Below, piece by piece: positions 11,155 to 30,546 of a stretch of 64,000 nt of DNA. This stretch comes from Wuchereria bancrofti (Eukaryota > Nematoda > Chromadorea > Rhabditida > Onchocercidae), in assembly GCA_005281725.1 (NCBI GenBank), contig SSBO01000001.1, forward strand, positions 5,812,399 through 5,876,398, read 5' to 3'. A program made the position numbers and the translations under genes. The notes under the pieces were generated by a model. It saw only the letters and a list, made by a program, of their open reading frames with translations. It made no database searches and was not told the DNA's origin. The stretch's first letter is position 1. Each line of letters begins with the position of its first letter.

Positions 11155-14144
11155 CTGCAAGATTTAAATTAAAATCACAATAAATTAAATTCACTTTTAA
11201 ATATCGTAATAGGTATTTTGGGGAACAGACTTCACGAAACTGACAGTTAAGCAAAACAAACAATTACCAAGCAGTACCACATGAGGTATTATTGTTCTGA
11301 TGACTGAGTTTATTGGAAAAAGGGAAAGAACTTGAATCGCTGTATCCTAACGTCTACACTTTATTAGTCCTCATCCCACTGAAATTAATGTAATCACAAA
11401 TAGCAAATGACTTATCCAAGAATTGTGACTGAAAGAAAAATCGATAACTATATTCACCCAAGAAATAAACAACTTTCCACTGAATTCTATAGATATGCTG
11501 CAGTAAGGGCACAATACTGCACTGCTCTTACCACTCTCTGCTTCAATTATATTAAAGAACGACCACCAATTTCTACTCACTCTTCTGATAAAAATGATTG
11601 TCCAACACACAGCTAAATTCTATTTTATCCTTTTATTTCTAAGAAATTAATGGCTCTCTCGGTGAGAAAACCACTGTTAAATATAGCAATATTGATTAGG
11701 CGAAAGTAAAATTAAGCTTACATACACTATCACATGACAACAGGTCAGGAAGCTGATCTTTGATGCAGAAATTCACATGATAACAATAAAAAATGGTTTT
11801 GAAATTTGATGAGATGCATAGCAGTATAATATGACGGTCAAGCAACCTACACTACCATATGATAGCAGTGATATTTGAACTTTTCACTTTAGTCATTAAA
11901 AAAATTCAATCATTTAAGTGAGTCAATGTTAGCACGAACTATGTTGAGCTTCACCATACAGTTTAGCATATCCGTACTAATTTCATCCAGTAATCCTTGC
12001 AACTGGTAGGAGAGATTAAAGGTCAATCACAGAGTACGCCATTCGGATGCTGGTATCGCTGCTTAGTTGCTATTGCAATCACCATGTATTTTAAGATATG
12101 TCACTATTTCCATGAGAATGTTGAAAGAGAGAGAAGGGAAGCATCCAGGTTGGAAACATCACCACCTCCGTACATATACACACACACATGCACACGGCAA
12201 AATGGATGCATGACAGCAGGAGCATGACATGCATTCATGCGCACACCTACATATGTACGTCCTACCTTTGATCATTACTGATGTACTTATTATAACTGAC
12301 ACAATGACCACATCATTTAACTGTTACGCTTCTCTGAAAATAAGTTGTATGCTAACTAGCAGACTACTAGCATATGCTAACTAGCAGAATTGCAATCAAG
12401 TGCAAAAGTAAGAAGTGAATTGTAATGTAAAGAAAAGAAGTGAATTGTAATGTAATTATTGTCACCACCAATACGACTAATAATAATCAAATGTTAAAGT
12501 ATTCCTATCTTTTATGCAGGAATAAAAGAAATTCACCTAAAAACCTCAAGTCACCAATTAAGTATTCTTGTTTTTACGAAATTGACACACTAGAGCGCAA
12601 GGATCTAATTGCCGCAAGTAAGTCTGCAGGGGAAATAGAAACGCAAGTAAGGGAAACAGGGAAGTGTAGGAGTAAATAGTTTAACCTTCTTAAGCATCGA
12701 TGGATTATACCATGGCTGTTAACGGAAAGAAACGTAATAACATAGCACCGCAATACTGTGATTATCCGATTGATAAGTAATCTAAGCAAGGCCACCAGAA
12801 CTCGGTTTAGGAATTTTTAAACTGCCAAAAATTCTTTTCCTTTACCTTTACTGACCCCAACTCTTGGACTCCAAGAATATTTTGTACATAAATAATGCAA
12901 ACTCTGCCACATCCGTATTGCACAAAAAAGAAAAAAAAAATAGCATAACATGAAACTGAGCTCCGTTTCAAGTAATCTTATATACATACAGCACATGTGC
13001 GTTGCAAATATGCTCAGGAACCACACCACTTCGGCTTCATATTCGACTGGCCGGAATAATGTTTCAGCAGACCTCTTGTTTACATCTGAACTGACAAAAG
13101 ATGTTAGTTTTCCTTCTCCAACACTTGTTTCAATAATGGAGCAGAATTAAATATGTAGAGAACGCAACTTCTCATATGAATATACAAATTTCTTTAATAA
13201 CTTTACCAAAATTATACGAATTTACAACGCATAAGAAGTTCTAGAAGGTAAGCAACAACAGTTGCTGAAGACTAATGAGACAATCAGAATAATGGTCAGC
13301 CCGAAAATCTATCCTTTAGTCGTTGTCATTAAAAAAAAAAACAAAGAATGCTATTGTTATTAGAAAATTTTAGATTCTAGCTGAAACATTAGATCAAAGA
13401 CTGATTCTTAAATGCTTAAAGTACAAAGCAGAGGATTTTTAAAGCAGCAAGAGCTTTGAGAATAGGCTTAGACATAGAATACTGCTTGAGGATTGATGAC
13501 AACATCTTCAAAATGGCACATTAAAAACCAAAAATTTTCATTTGTTAAGAACCATGTGTTCTTAAAAAGCAACATCTAATAATATTTCTAAGCAACTCAA
13601 GAAGCTACTGGACAAGTGAAGTGAAATTTAACTGTCTGAGAATTAACCACTTTAAAGTAATCCATTATTCTTTATTTAGTTGTGTTGAATCAAATCGATG
13701 ACAGTACTAAAACTATAAATCTAGCAAAAGGCTTGCCGATAAAAATGATTTCACATCCAAGCCAATCTTGCATGCATTGCAGAGATGAAAACTATCACTC
13801 GTATATGGTACACGTTTGAAAAGTAATTAAATTTTCAAACTTACAATAAAGTAATCAAAAATTACATAACGCAATGTACAAACTAATTTTAGAGAATGCC
13901 TGAGCAATGAAATGAATCGGTTAGAAGACGGCAACGTGGTTAAACTCAAAAAGAAAGAAAATCATTGTAAGGAATGCATGCTTAATGCATTCATTCTAAT
14001 GTTCTAGCATTCAATTGCTTTCCAATGAAACATGGGATCTAGTTCAAAACAAAAACTGTCCTAAAATTATCGATTTCTAATACAATAAAGCAACACTAAA
14101 TCAAATAAATGCTCAATCCAAAAACTTGTAAAGGAGATGTGAGC
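11155..14144. other. Intergenic between TMEM245 and zer-1, no gene seen
   Basis: Upstream flank of zer-1 and downstream flank of the TMEM245 gene. It contains a CA-rich run (12174-12195), a 15-base direct repeat (12349-12363 and 12374-12388) and a perfect 20-base direct repeat (12411-12430 and 12436-12455). No exon chain or RNA gene was recognised. Confidence 0.55.
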
Positions 14145-20299
<6,155 letters not shown>

Positions 20300-21461
20300 T
20301 TCTAAAAATTAGAAATAGAAGTGCTGTTCTAAGTTTTCCATCTATTATGAGCACTTTGCTAAAGAAATAAAAGTTAAATTTAATAAAATGAATAACACGA
20401 CATGAAAAAGCATGACCAAGCAGAGATCGGATTATTTATCGAAAAACTCTTCACCTCCGATAATAAGTAGAGGTGCCACTAGTAATGTACTAGAACTTTG
20501 AATCCGGAATGGTCAACCAGAAGAGAAAAATATTACGAGAAAAAAATAAGTACACATTTATATCTCTCTCTTTTCATTTCAAACCAAATTTCAAGATCTT
20601 TCTCTCTCTCTCTCTGTCTGTCTCGATGTCACGACTAAAATGCAACCTATGCTTAAGCGGTTTATTTCTGTTGTCAACCTTCTTTATCATTATGTTATTC
20701 TTGTCAATGTGAGCAGAAATTGATAATTGTGAAGTATTCTTTTGAATACGTACCTACATAACTTAATTTCGGAATTTTATATTGTCATAAATTATAATGC
20801 TATCAATAATATTACTTTTGAACAATTTCCTTTGTAGCAGTTGGGACCAGGAGATCTGCGGAATCTAACTAGAGCAAGCACACAAGATTTAAGGGATTCT
20901 TTTCTTCCCGGATATATACAACCTAAAATGATTACAAAACACTGAATTATGGAGACTATTATTATTTGTTGACTACTCTCGATTCTAGAATGGATACATA
21001 AACACAGTTTCAGAAATTCAGGAAATAACTGCTGCGACTGGAAATGCAAGAAATAATGATTATATGGATTCGAAGTTTCTTTTTGTCTTTCACATGATTC
21101 CGTCTTGTACTTCTACTGCTTTACAATAAAATTTATAAAGTAAAAATATTGTCTGATTAATATTGTAATTTACACACATCACTGATCCCCCGTAAAGATG
21201 ACGTAAAATATGTCTCAGTCACATGCGTATAGTACACGCACCGGAACGACATCCCATCGCGAAATTCCTGCTGCAACAGACGAGTGGTACTAATTGAGGC
21301 TCTTGACAAGAAGATCGACCATTTCAAAATTCGAAAGTGATGATGCGGAGGATATCTGGCATAATAGGAGTAGTAGTTCTGTGTTCTGATGGTTATCAGT
21401 CCAGAGACTTTGTAATACTATAATTGTCATAAAGTAGGTATTTCAGCGAGAAGTGTGGGAA
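20300..21461. promoter_or_regulatory. Shared upstream region of TMEM245 (-) and lin-9 (+)
   Basis: Divergent intergenic region of about 1.15 kb. It contains a CT run (20600-20624) and, 200 bases before the lin-9 start, TCGCGAAAT (21257-21265), which resembles an E2F-type element on the minus strand. A clear acceptor (gtatttcag, ending 21446) lies just before the lin-9 ATG, so the mature 5' end is probably trans-spliced. No TATA-like element was convincing. Confidence 0.35.
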
Positions 21462-24400
21462 ATGCCGGCAGATGGTGAATCATCGAGATATCACCTCCGT
21501 GGACCTGTCAAACCACCTTCACGTTACGCAGATTCTGGCGATGAAGGTCAAGAAGTTATACGCATGTCAGTTTCAAAACCGAAAAGGTAGTTGTTTGCTT
21601 CGCATTAATACCTGCTTACATATCTTTGATACTGATTACTGGAATAATAAATATCAGACAAATTTGTTTTGGTTACGTATCAATTCGTTGACATACTCTG
21701 TGTCATAGTGCATTAAAACAGTCGTTCTAATATGCCGTTGTTGATTGTTTTTTTATGGCTTGAAAAGTGCTCGTTGAAAAAACAAGCATTTATTTCAGTA
21801 AACGTCTTTCACCGTTAAAACGCGGTGGAAAAGTGTTGAAGGCAGAGAGTGATACCGATAGTAATGTTTCTAGTGGCACTAATAATCGACTGTCCGTAAA
21901 GTCATCCGAGGTAAACTTTATCATCTGAATCGATCGAAAAACTCTCATATAACCATGGATACGTATTTTGCTGTCAGTCATGTAAATTTTAACTACTAAT
22001 TCATTTATTCTTTTTGTGAAACAAGTGGTAAGCAAAAAGTGCAAATATATAGTACCCAGAGGTTGGATCCATGAATTCTATTTCTATTTTTAAGTTTTTA
22101 AAATTGCCAAATTATTTATCGTAATAGGTTCAATCTCTGGAAGTTATAATTTTATGTTAGAGTCCCAAGAAGGCGATGAACAATGGTGCACAAAGGGATA
22201 TCTCACGGGAAAATGCAATACCGCGCACTGCACGTCCTCAACCGTCTGAAATATCGCCAACAATGAGGGAAAATTTACGGCATTTGAAAAATGTTTTAAA
22301 GTTACCTAAAGTAATGTATTTCTATATGTTTCTTTTTGTGTGATGTATATTTTAGAATAGAACGAATTAAGGCATATAAGTTTACAAATAGACAGAAAAA
22401 GGAACTATGTAGTGTTTTGATACCTTCGGCAGAATTTAATTATTTTTGGTTTTGTTAAGACATATCTCATATTTTTTATATGGTTGTGAACAAAGATAGT
22501 CACTGAGATCGTTAATTTTTGAAATTTTCAGGCTCGTAGGTGGGTTTATTGCGAATTTTTTTATTCCGGTGTTGACCAGCAACTTTTCTCGGGAGATAAT
22601 GAATTTGTGCAATTGCTTCATGAAATGTTTCCGAATTTACGTACTCTCAAACTTTGTCGACCGGAATGGAGGGCTATCAGGAGACTGATAGGAAAGCCGA
22701 GGAGATGTTCGGAAGCTTTCCTAAATGAAGAACGTGATGCGCTGGAGACGAAAAGGTAAACTATGAAGAATTGTTTGAATATTCCACTGCCCGAGTAAAA
22801 ACTGCTGTTGATATTAGTAAGTTTCACAATTTCATCATCTCACCAATTATATTATTTTCTTCAGATTTTTCCCTCAAGTTTCTGTTTCCTTATAATTTAT
22901 AGAGCTAGAATCCGTCAGATTTATGATGGAAGCTTGATGAATATTCCGCCTGGATGCGAACTACCATTACGACTGCCTCCTCCTCTGATAATCGGAGCAA
23001 AAATCTATGCGCGCGTACGAACTCCCAAAGATGGTATTTATGCTGGTACAATTGATGCCATACTGCCAGCTTCATATCGAGTGGTCTTTGATAAGGAGGA
23101 AATGATACCACCAATGATTATCAAGGATTCGGAAGTTATGTCTGCTCAAACGGTTCATATTTTTATCCATTCTAAATAATTTGAAAATCATTTCTTCTGG
23201 GTATGGTACTGAAATGTAGGCATCTTAGTGAGGGATGAAATTTTATGTAAGTCCCTTCTTTAATTCGTCTATCATTGGATGTTTCTTACTCTTGAACTTG
23301 TCTATAGGAGACTTTTGGTGAAATCACTAAGTCACTGAATATTTCTATCCCTCATAATGAGTGGTTGATTATGCGGACTTTGTATATCGAAATTTAGAAA
23401 TATCAAATTTTTACAGATTGAGTTACTCTCAATTAATTACTTTTTGGAACAAAATCGTTCTGCTATCCCACCCTCATTGATCAGATTCGGCCACGCAGGC
23501 GTCCTTCCAAAGTTCACTGATGCATCTTCCAGTCGTTCTCCTACAGGGCTAGATTCTATTCGAAAACCAAGTAGAAGTAAGTCATGCATAAGATATTTTC
23601 TCATCACCTTTAACCTTCTTCGGTGGCAGTGTGAAATTGTCCAAGATTATTGAAAAATGCTACAATATAAATCCCAACATAGCAGTTGCACCAGTTTCGT
23701 GTTTATGCGTCAAATTTGTGCTTAATAAATTTTATATTTAACGACTTTTTTCATTTATTGCTGATTTCTCCTCATTTTAGTTCGAGATGAAAAAGTCGGA
23801 AATTTCCCTGTCCGAATGCTCGTTATCCTCGTGAAGTTGAACAAACTAATCGAGGTGAAACGAACTTTGGTTAAATCATTAACTGAGCTAAATATGGAGG
23901 CTGAAAAAATGAATATGATAACTGATTCTTATCCAATCGCTTTCCAGGTTTGCTTTTTCCGCTCTTCGGTGTCACTTTTTGAGGTTATAAAACAAAATTC
24001 ATTGAGAAGCATTTTTGATTTCAAATTTCTCTGTGATAGTCCGAATAACACAAATTTTTTCTTTCTTTTGTATAAATTCTGTTCTTTTTAGCATAATAAA
24101 ATGGGAATTGGTTTTTAGAGGAGGTACGCTCAGGTTGTGATTGATATTGAGACAGTTAACAGACAGTTACAGTCATACTTAAACGCGGTAAATGAATACT
24201 GCAATCAGTTGTTGCCACAATTGAGTGAAGTTAGTTTCAGAACATATTTTTTTTTAGAATTCTGCACTCGTCCTCACTTTAAAGATACTTTATTTTAATA
24301 TATCACGTTTCTAAAAAAGTCGCGCTTTTATATGAAAATTAATTTGACTGTTCCACCTTTGTCTATTGTTTTCTTTAGCATTGTCCCGTGTTATCTGCAA

Positions 24401-25091
24401 ATTATGTATTCAATATGAATTTTAATCTTATTTCTATCATAAGCTGAAATAATTTTTCTCCTTTCAAATTTTCGTTTCTTATTGGGTCATGCAGTTAGTA
24501 CATCCATTAAGGTGTTGTCGAACAAAATCAGATCTATTCCTATGTTTTAAAACAAGGGAAACAATAGGTAATCAATGTTTATTCTGTTCATTTCATTATA
24601 AATTATCTTTCTTGCAGTTTTTATTAACTTCACGACCAGAAGCTCTAAGAAAAATGTGTCAGACTCATTCAGTACAAATCGTTAAACACTGCAACAACGG
24701 GTTGAATGTGCAAAATAAACATGCACTAGATCTGGTTACCTCACTTACTGCACTGCTGTTACAGGTAAATTTTTGAGTAAAAACCGAAAAGTTGGAAATG
24801 ACTTGAAATTGGATGCCTTTTATGTCATTAGTCTAGTCAGTAATAGATTCTTGGATACAAAAGTTCTAGATAATAGAATCCGAGTTAAGTCATATCAATG
24901 TATATTTTTCCAAGATTCGAGCACTGGGACAACAGAGCTGTACACCACTCGATTTGCATACTTTATCGGAATCGTTGAACGAAATTCGGAAACAAATCGA
25001 CCCGTCGAATGTAGCTGCCTTTCAAGATTTCGTGGAAGTACACATGAAACAAATCCACAACATGATGTTAAATATTGGGAATGTGTGCTAA
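21462..25091 (+). CDS. lin-9: LIN-9, DREAM/MuvB core subunit
   Basis: Ten exons close in frame to 533 residues: 21462-21565, 21799-21910, 22161-22310, 22532-22755, 22903-23152, 23417-23576, 23781-23947, 24119-24229, 24618-24764, 24915-25091. The DIRP domain is in exons 4-5 (WVYCEFFYSGVDQQLFSGDN, FPNLRTLKLCRPEWRAIRRL, IGKPRRCSEAFLNEER), followed by the Tudor-like part (IGAKIYARVRTPKDGIYAGT, IDAILPASYRVVFDK). The coiled C-terminal part follows human LIN9 (RMLVILVKLNKLIEVKRTLV, LDLVTSLTALLLQIRALGQQ, LSESLNEIRKQIDPSNVAAF). Known role: with LIN-52, LIN-53, LIN-37 and LIN-54 it forms MuvB, which represses cell-cycle and developmental genes in DREAM. The start lies 16 bases after an acceptor. A broken copy of exon 9 lies downstream. 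Confidence 0.95.
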
Positions 25092-25133
25092 CTTTGATTT
25101 TTGATGAGCGGTGCTAAAATTGTTATATTTCAG

Positions 25134-25209
25134 TTTTTATTAACTTCACGACCAGATGTCTAAGAAAAATGTTTCAGAGTCATTCAGTACAAATCGTCAA
25201 ACACTGCAA
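25134..25209 (+). pseudogene. Broken partial duplicate of lin-9 exon 9
   Basis: About 76 bases copy the start of lin-9 exon 9 (24618-24695), including a preserved acceptor (tatatttcag). Differences include a two-base loss after CGACCAGA, which puts a stop codon (TAA) ten codons in, plus a few substitutions. It lies 42 bases after the lin-9 stop, so it may sit in the 3' UTR. Confidence 0.85.
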
Positions 25210-26574
25210 TGTATTTTCACATTCTGAAAAAAAAATCGGTATCGATTGATTAGACAGTTTCATTTCACGATTTTCGAACATATCTTGTCACACTTGGAGA
25301 GTAGCTGTGCGATAGCATATAGATATCTACACTGCATTCCATACAGTTACTTTTTTGTTATTTATGACTTAATGTGTCGATGACGGACAAGGCCATGTCT
25401 GGCAACTTTGCTGCTGGTAAGCTCTTCAAAACCACTTGTTTTCATACCGTAGGAAATGAATAAAAACCGGTCCGAGAACTGTACTTAGCTGAATTAAAAA
25501 CAGAGGCAGCTCTAAATAATGCATAGTGAAGGTCTCAATAAAGAAGATTAAGAAGTACCAGTATAACCTCTGGAACATATTTGAAATGCACAGTGAAAAT
25601 GCCAAATACGTTAAAATAAGAACTTGGGACGGAGAGCGTGTCAAATTTGACAGTTGTGCTGAATTATATAGCAAATGAATCAAGAAAGTTGAGAGGCTTG
25701 TCAACAGCCGCGAGACCAAACGATTTCGACTGAATGGCCTTAAATTTTACACCTTTAAAGTGTTAGAATGGTTGAACATTTCCAGTACAAACTAGGTAAT
25801 GAGTGGAATACATTTCCGAAGAGTGAATTTGAAGCACAAACTCCGGTGATCTCAAACTTGTTTGCCCGAACGTTTTGCGGTTTAGAAATTTGATACGGAT
25901 GATCGCCAGTAGAGGGGTTTTCTTTCGGACTGGTCGGAAAGAGAGAAGGAAATCAATTCAAGATTTTTCTTTTTTAAAAATCAGTTATGAACAGACGGAA
26001 AATGATGAACTGTAAAATCAAAATTGTGACATTGGAAGGTCAAGGACGCATTATTACCCTGCCGAGTGCGCTAATCTTTTCGAGGCTTCAATAGCCCTGA
26101 AGGGCTTTTGGAAAATATGGAAGACTGTAAAATATCATTTTAGTGTCTATCATTACTGATATTGAATAGACCAGACTAATGGTCATATTTGACAGTGGGA
26201 AGTATTTCAAGATTTGTAATCACACCCTTCGTAATTATTATTAGGACATGACGAGATAACTTTGCTTTTTTCCTGAAATGTTGTAGATTTTCGAAACGTT
26301 TCAAGTTGTTAAACAATTTAATCATTTCTTTATGTAACAGAACTCACAAATTTTAGAAAAAGCTGAGGAATGTTATCCGGTGATAGGAAACAGAGCAAAC
26401 TGATCATATAAATAATTATCAAATGCATTTGGAATATCCCTTGTTGCAAATTTGAACTCAAATTTTCCTCATGGACGTTTTAGGAGCTCAAAATCAAGTC
26501 AACAATTTATCAACTAATTGACTAATACTAATTGACTCCACAAAGAGGAAAGAGCTTCAAAAATCAAATACATT
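25210..26574. other. Intergenic between lin-9 and transporter, no gene seen
   Basis: Convergent 3' flanks. A short stretch at 25379-25417 reads MTDKAMSGNFAAG followed by a good donor (GTAAGC), but no partner exon was found. Other frames look random. Confidence 0.5.
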
Positions 26575-29500
26575 CTACTTTGTCGTCTGCAGCTTCTCGA
26601 AGATGGTTAAAAAATTTGCATAAACTCCAGTAGTAATTGCGAAAACTCCAGTTATTATGACGAAAATGTTCCATGAGATTTTTAAACATCTTTGATAAGA
26701 GTTAAGTGAAACCTAGAAGCAGACGTTCCAAATAAAACGGTGAAAACTATGGTTTGGTATTTATAATCTCTTTTATTGTTCTTTCGAATTTTATATTTCA
26801 TTATTTTGCTTTAGAAAAACATCAAAAGATATTAAATTTCGACTTGATTTTGTATCCCGTTGTAAAAACTACACTTAAAGAATGAGAAGAATGAACGAAG
26901 TATTTCCTAAAGAATAAAAATATATTTGTGAAAAGAATAGAAACCTTCCAATCATTCCAGAATGTGATCATTTCGAATATTGGCGGATATATAAGTGCAC
27001 AAAGAGTGCCACTTGTTACTCCGACCAATGGTATCATGATTTCTAGGTGAGGTATACTTATGGACATTAACATTGTGGCGGACACCCAGAATATTCTGAA
27101 ATTAAAGTAATTTTGTTCATGCTCAAGAGATAAAAGAAGATAATTTTAGCTCAGTAATTCTTCCCTAATATACTATTTATAACAGCATTAATATGGAAAA
27201 CAGATCTTAGTTACGAAAATGCTTGGACAAGAAATGTAAGATAAAAATGAATTTATACTGTGCGCTCTGTAAATGTATCTTCTGTTGTATATAAAAATTC
27301 TTTAATGGGTCAACCTGAATCCTTTGTCGACAATTACTTTGGAAACATTTGGAAAACGACTTGTAAATTTCCGATGAAAACCATTGAAAAACATATCCAG
27401 TATGACATACATGGCAATGGAATGGCCCAGCATCGATTGTAACATCAGAAATACATTAATAGTTGAATATAACCTAAAACAGATCTCATAAGTTAGCAGC
27501 TTCCTTCTTTTCATGATAACCGAACTGCATAGCTTCTCATATAATTTTTTTAGCGATAAAGACGTCAAAGACACAACTAAAAAATAAGTAACAATAATCG
27601 TTACATCTACTACTATTTACAGAATTCTGTCTTTCAACTGGCATTTCTGAACGTCTTATAAATTGGAAAGTTGCATGCCAAATACATTACTTTTCCAGGA
27701 GAAATGAATTCTAGGTGAATAAAACTCCTAAAATCAATTCCAGAAACTTTAAGTATAAAAGACAACTAACCCCTCCTTCGGCACATTCATAGTGATAGTT
27801 GGTTGTGTATTTGGTCCAAATGCCGTATAACCATAAAAACCAATCGCAATCATGAATAATGTACAAAAACACATTGTTGTTGGTAATACACCGAAATTAC
27901 TTAGAAAATCCTCCGGTGTTTCAAGTTTGTTTTCCACTGGTAGGATCTTCAATTAAGAAATAGGGAAAACAAGAGCTTGATTTAATACCAGGAATCAAAA
28001 ATAATTACCATTGTTTGTCCCTCGAAAGCATACATTGCCATTCCAACAAACATGATGACACCAGTAAAGTCAGTTGTAGCAGGAAGTTCTTCCCAATGAT
28101 TTGGCTGTCGTAAAGTGAACTGCATAATAACGAAAGCACCCAAAAGGAAAAACACAGATGAAACCATCGCAAACACACTGAGCAGACGCATTTCCGTGAA
28201 CATATTCAGTGCGAGAATGGGTACTGAAGATTTGTCAACAGTGAAGAGAGCAATGAATATCTTTAATAACTTGCCCTATGTATAACATTCAAAGGCTTAG
28301 TATCAATCATGTTTTGAACTTTTATTATTTAAAGTGTCCAAATATTCCTATCTGTAAAGTATGAAAATTGACAGTATATTTATTTGAAAACTTCTGAACT
28401 GTAGAATATCCTACAAAAAAACGCATTTCCCAACTAAAGCATGGCTAATGGGAACAATTCCAACCTTACTCGTACATACTACCTACTAAAGTTTTTTATG
28501 TTTATTTTACTCCAATTTTTTGTCACATTTCGTGCAAGTTTTAATAAACATGAATATATTCGGACATCTGAGCTTGAACAAAAATCAAAAAGAAACCTAC
28601 CAAACGAAATAAGAGCCATTACTTTGGCACCTCCCGCAATGTAATCACCCAGTAAATGATTCATATTATCCGCTATAAACAATATAGCAACACTGCACAT
28701 ACCTAATTGATAGAACAGTATAGTAATATTTACTATGTACCTATAAGAAAAATAAATTATTAAATGTGCGGATGACACTCAATGTTGTAAATTGAAAAAT
28801 AAAAATAAATATGAGACAGTTCCGCTTATTCCAGAAAACACCAAGCGAATAATGCCAGTAACAACAAATGAAGTTCAGTATCCTATGACTCAAACTTTGA
28901 CAATAATTAAACAATGAATGCAAATTGTAAATATCTACTATAATTAAATGCTCTCAGAGCTTCATTCGCATTTTAGCCGCAATAAACTACCAGACAGGCA
29001 AACTCCATAGTGATGAGAAAATTTAGATTAACATGTGTAGCACTTACACCTCCGCTCAAATAAATTCATATTTGTCTTCACAAATCAACATAAATTTTAC
29101 ATTTAAACTGTCACCAGACCTTTCAAAGCAAACAAAATTTATTTTGCTTACATAATAATTTTGCTATTATTCCGTAATATCCTTATATCACTGAAATCAC
29201 AGACTTTCTTCGCAAAATGACCATAATCAAGTGAAATACGTTCTGATTTTTTCGCCAAGTGTTGTGAAGATCTTACAAGAATATGGTTCCCGTACCAATT
29301 AAAGCCCGCAATAACGAAATTTAACACCAAAGACATCTGAATTATCACTGCATAAAATTTGCACTTATTTAAGAAAAAAAATGTTAAAAAAAATGACAAG
29401 AAGCATTTATATAATTATCCGTGTATTTTTACATACTAGTTGAAGCTATTGTCAGCTATGTACTAATGAAACAGGAACTTACCCATAAACCACCAAGTTT

Positions 29501-29821
29501 CCAAGCATATGGCAACGAAAAGCAACCAGCATTAAACATACTTTTAGAAAGAGTCATTATTGCTCGATGTGGTCTGTAATTATGTTTAATTTTCCATAAG
29601 AAAAAAAAGCAATATCTTGTTAAAAGAAAGCCATGACAAAAGTTAAGTTTGAATTGAGAATATGCTAATAAAATTGTGGAATTCAGATTGCACTCTAAAT
29701 TACTACCAAAATAGTCAGTTAGTCCTATTTTTATGAAAACTCACGAAATGACGTCACCCTTGCGTGTTTCTTGTTGCACCAAATGTCTAACATCGTTAAT
29801 GCTCGTACTATCCTCACTCAT
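26575..29821 (-). CDS. Proton-coupled amino-acid transporter-like (SLC36/SLC38 type)
   Basis: Nine exons close in frame to 443 residues: 29745-29821, 29483-29573, 29152-29336, 28601-28740, 28009-28223, 27771-27946, 27315-27473, 26945-27095, 26575-26712. The first membrane segments carry SKSMFNAGCFSLPYAWKLGG, SLVLNFVIAGFNWYGNHILV and LDYGHFAKKVCDFSDIRILR. Later come VPILALNMFTEMRLLSVFAM, GVIMFVGMAMYAFEGQT, FYGYTAFGPNTQPTITMNVP and MLQSMLGHSIAMYVILDMFF. About eleven hydrophobic segments fit the amino acid/auxin permease fold; these proteins move small amino acids with protons across plasma or lysosomal membranes. The substrate cannot be predicted. The Met used lies 25 bases after an acceptor (gctatttag), so trans-splicing or a further 5' exon is possible. 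It starts about 725 bases after the end of emb-30 on the same strand. Confidence 0.9.
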
Positions 29822-30546
29822 TCGACCAATTCGATACCCAACAGGGCTAAATAGCAAACAATTTGACAAATCATATCCCCTAATTTATTTCAAAAAATAA
29901 GCATTAGCAAAAATACAGGGCCAATGATATGAAAGCATAAAGCTCATTATGCTATTCTGTTTTCGTTTCAATCTGTCTAAAAGCGAACCGAAATAGCAGT
30001 CGCACGAAATCCATAAAACCTCTGAGTGAGTGTATATTGCACTGATATTAACAATTCTTGCAAAGCTTACAATAATATACCGAAGGCATAAGGACGAGCC
30101 TGTTATACCACAAAACAGTTCCACCAAATAGTAAATTCATTTATATATTAACATTCATTCACATAAAAAAAACAAAAAGCATACACTATGCATAAAACGA
30201 TAAAGTATACAAATTCAGAATATTAGACTCGAAAAGAAGGAATGAAGCGTGAAGCATACGTTAGAAGCACATGTATATAACTACAAAAGTGCAATGTTTC
30301 TCTCATACTACTGTAGAACAAATAAAAGACTGACTCAAATGGATATACACGAATCAAGGTAGTGAAAAGTGAGTGAAATACCACAGATATCAGAATTGAA
30401 ATAAATTTCAATTGAAACAAACTTCAGGTTAATTTTCTATTATCACAAATTTCATTAAAGAAAAATCTAAAGCAAGGAATGTAATATAATTTCAACTGAA
30501 TAAAATAACAAAAATGAAACATAAACACAACATAATGTGACGCATT
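29822..30546. other. Gap between emb-30 and transporter (possible operon spacer)
   Basis: AT-rich sequence with no convincing exon. The two flanking genes point the same way, and the downstream gene starts just after an acceptor, so this could be the spacer of a two-gene transcript. Confidence 0.4.

Noticed and set aside
10930..11172. Plus-strand frame of 80 codons opposite zer-1 exon 1
   Set aside because: Mirror of the real minus-strand coding exon.
25426..25719. Minus-strand frame of 97 codons, hydrophobic
   Set aside because: Hydrophobic because AT-rich; no acceptor, donor or family match; lies in the convergent gap after lin-9.
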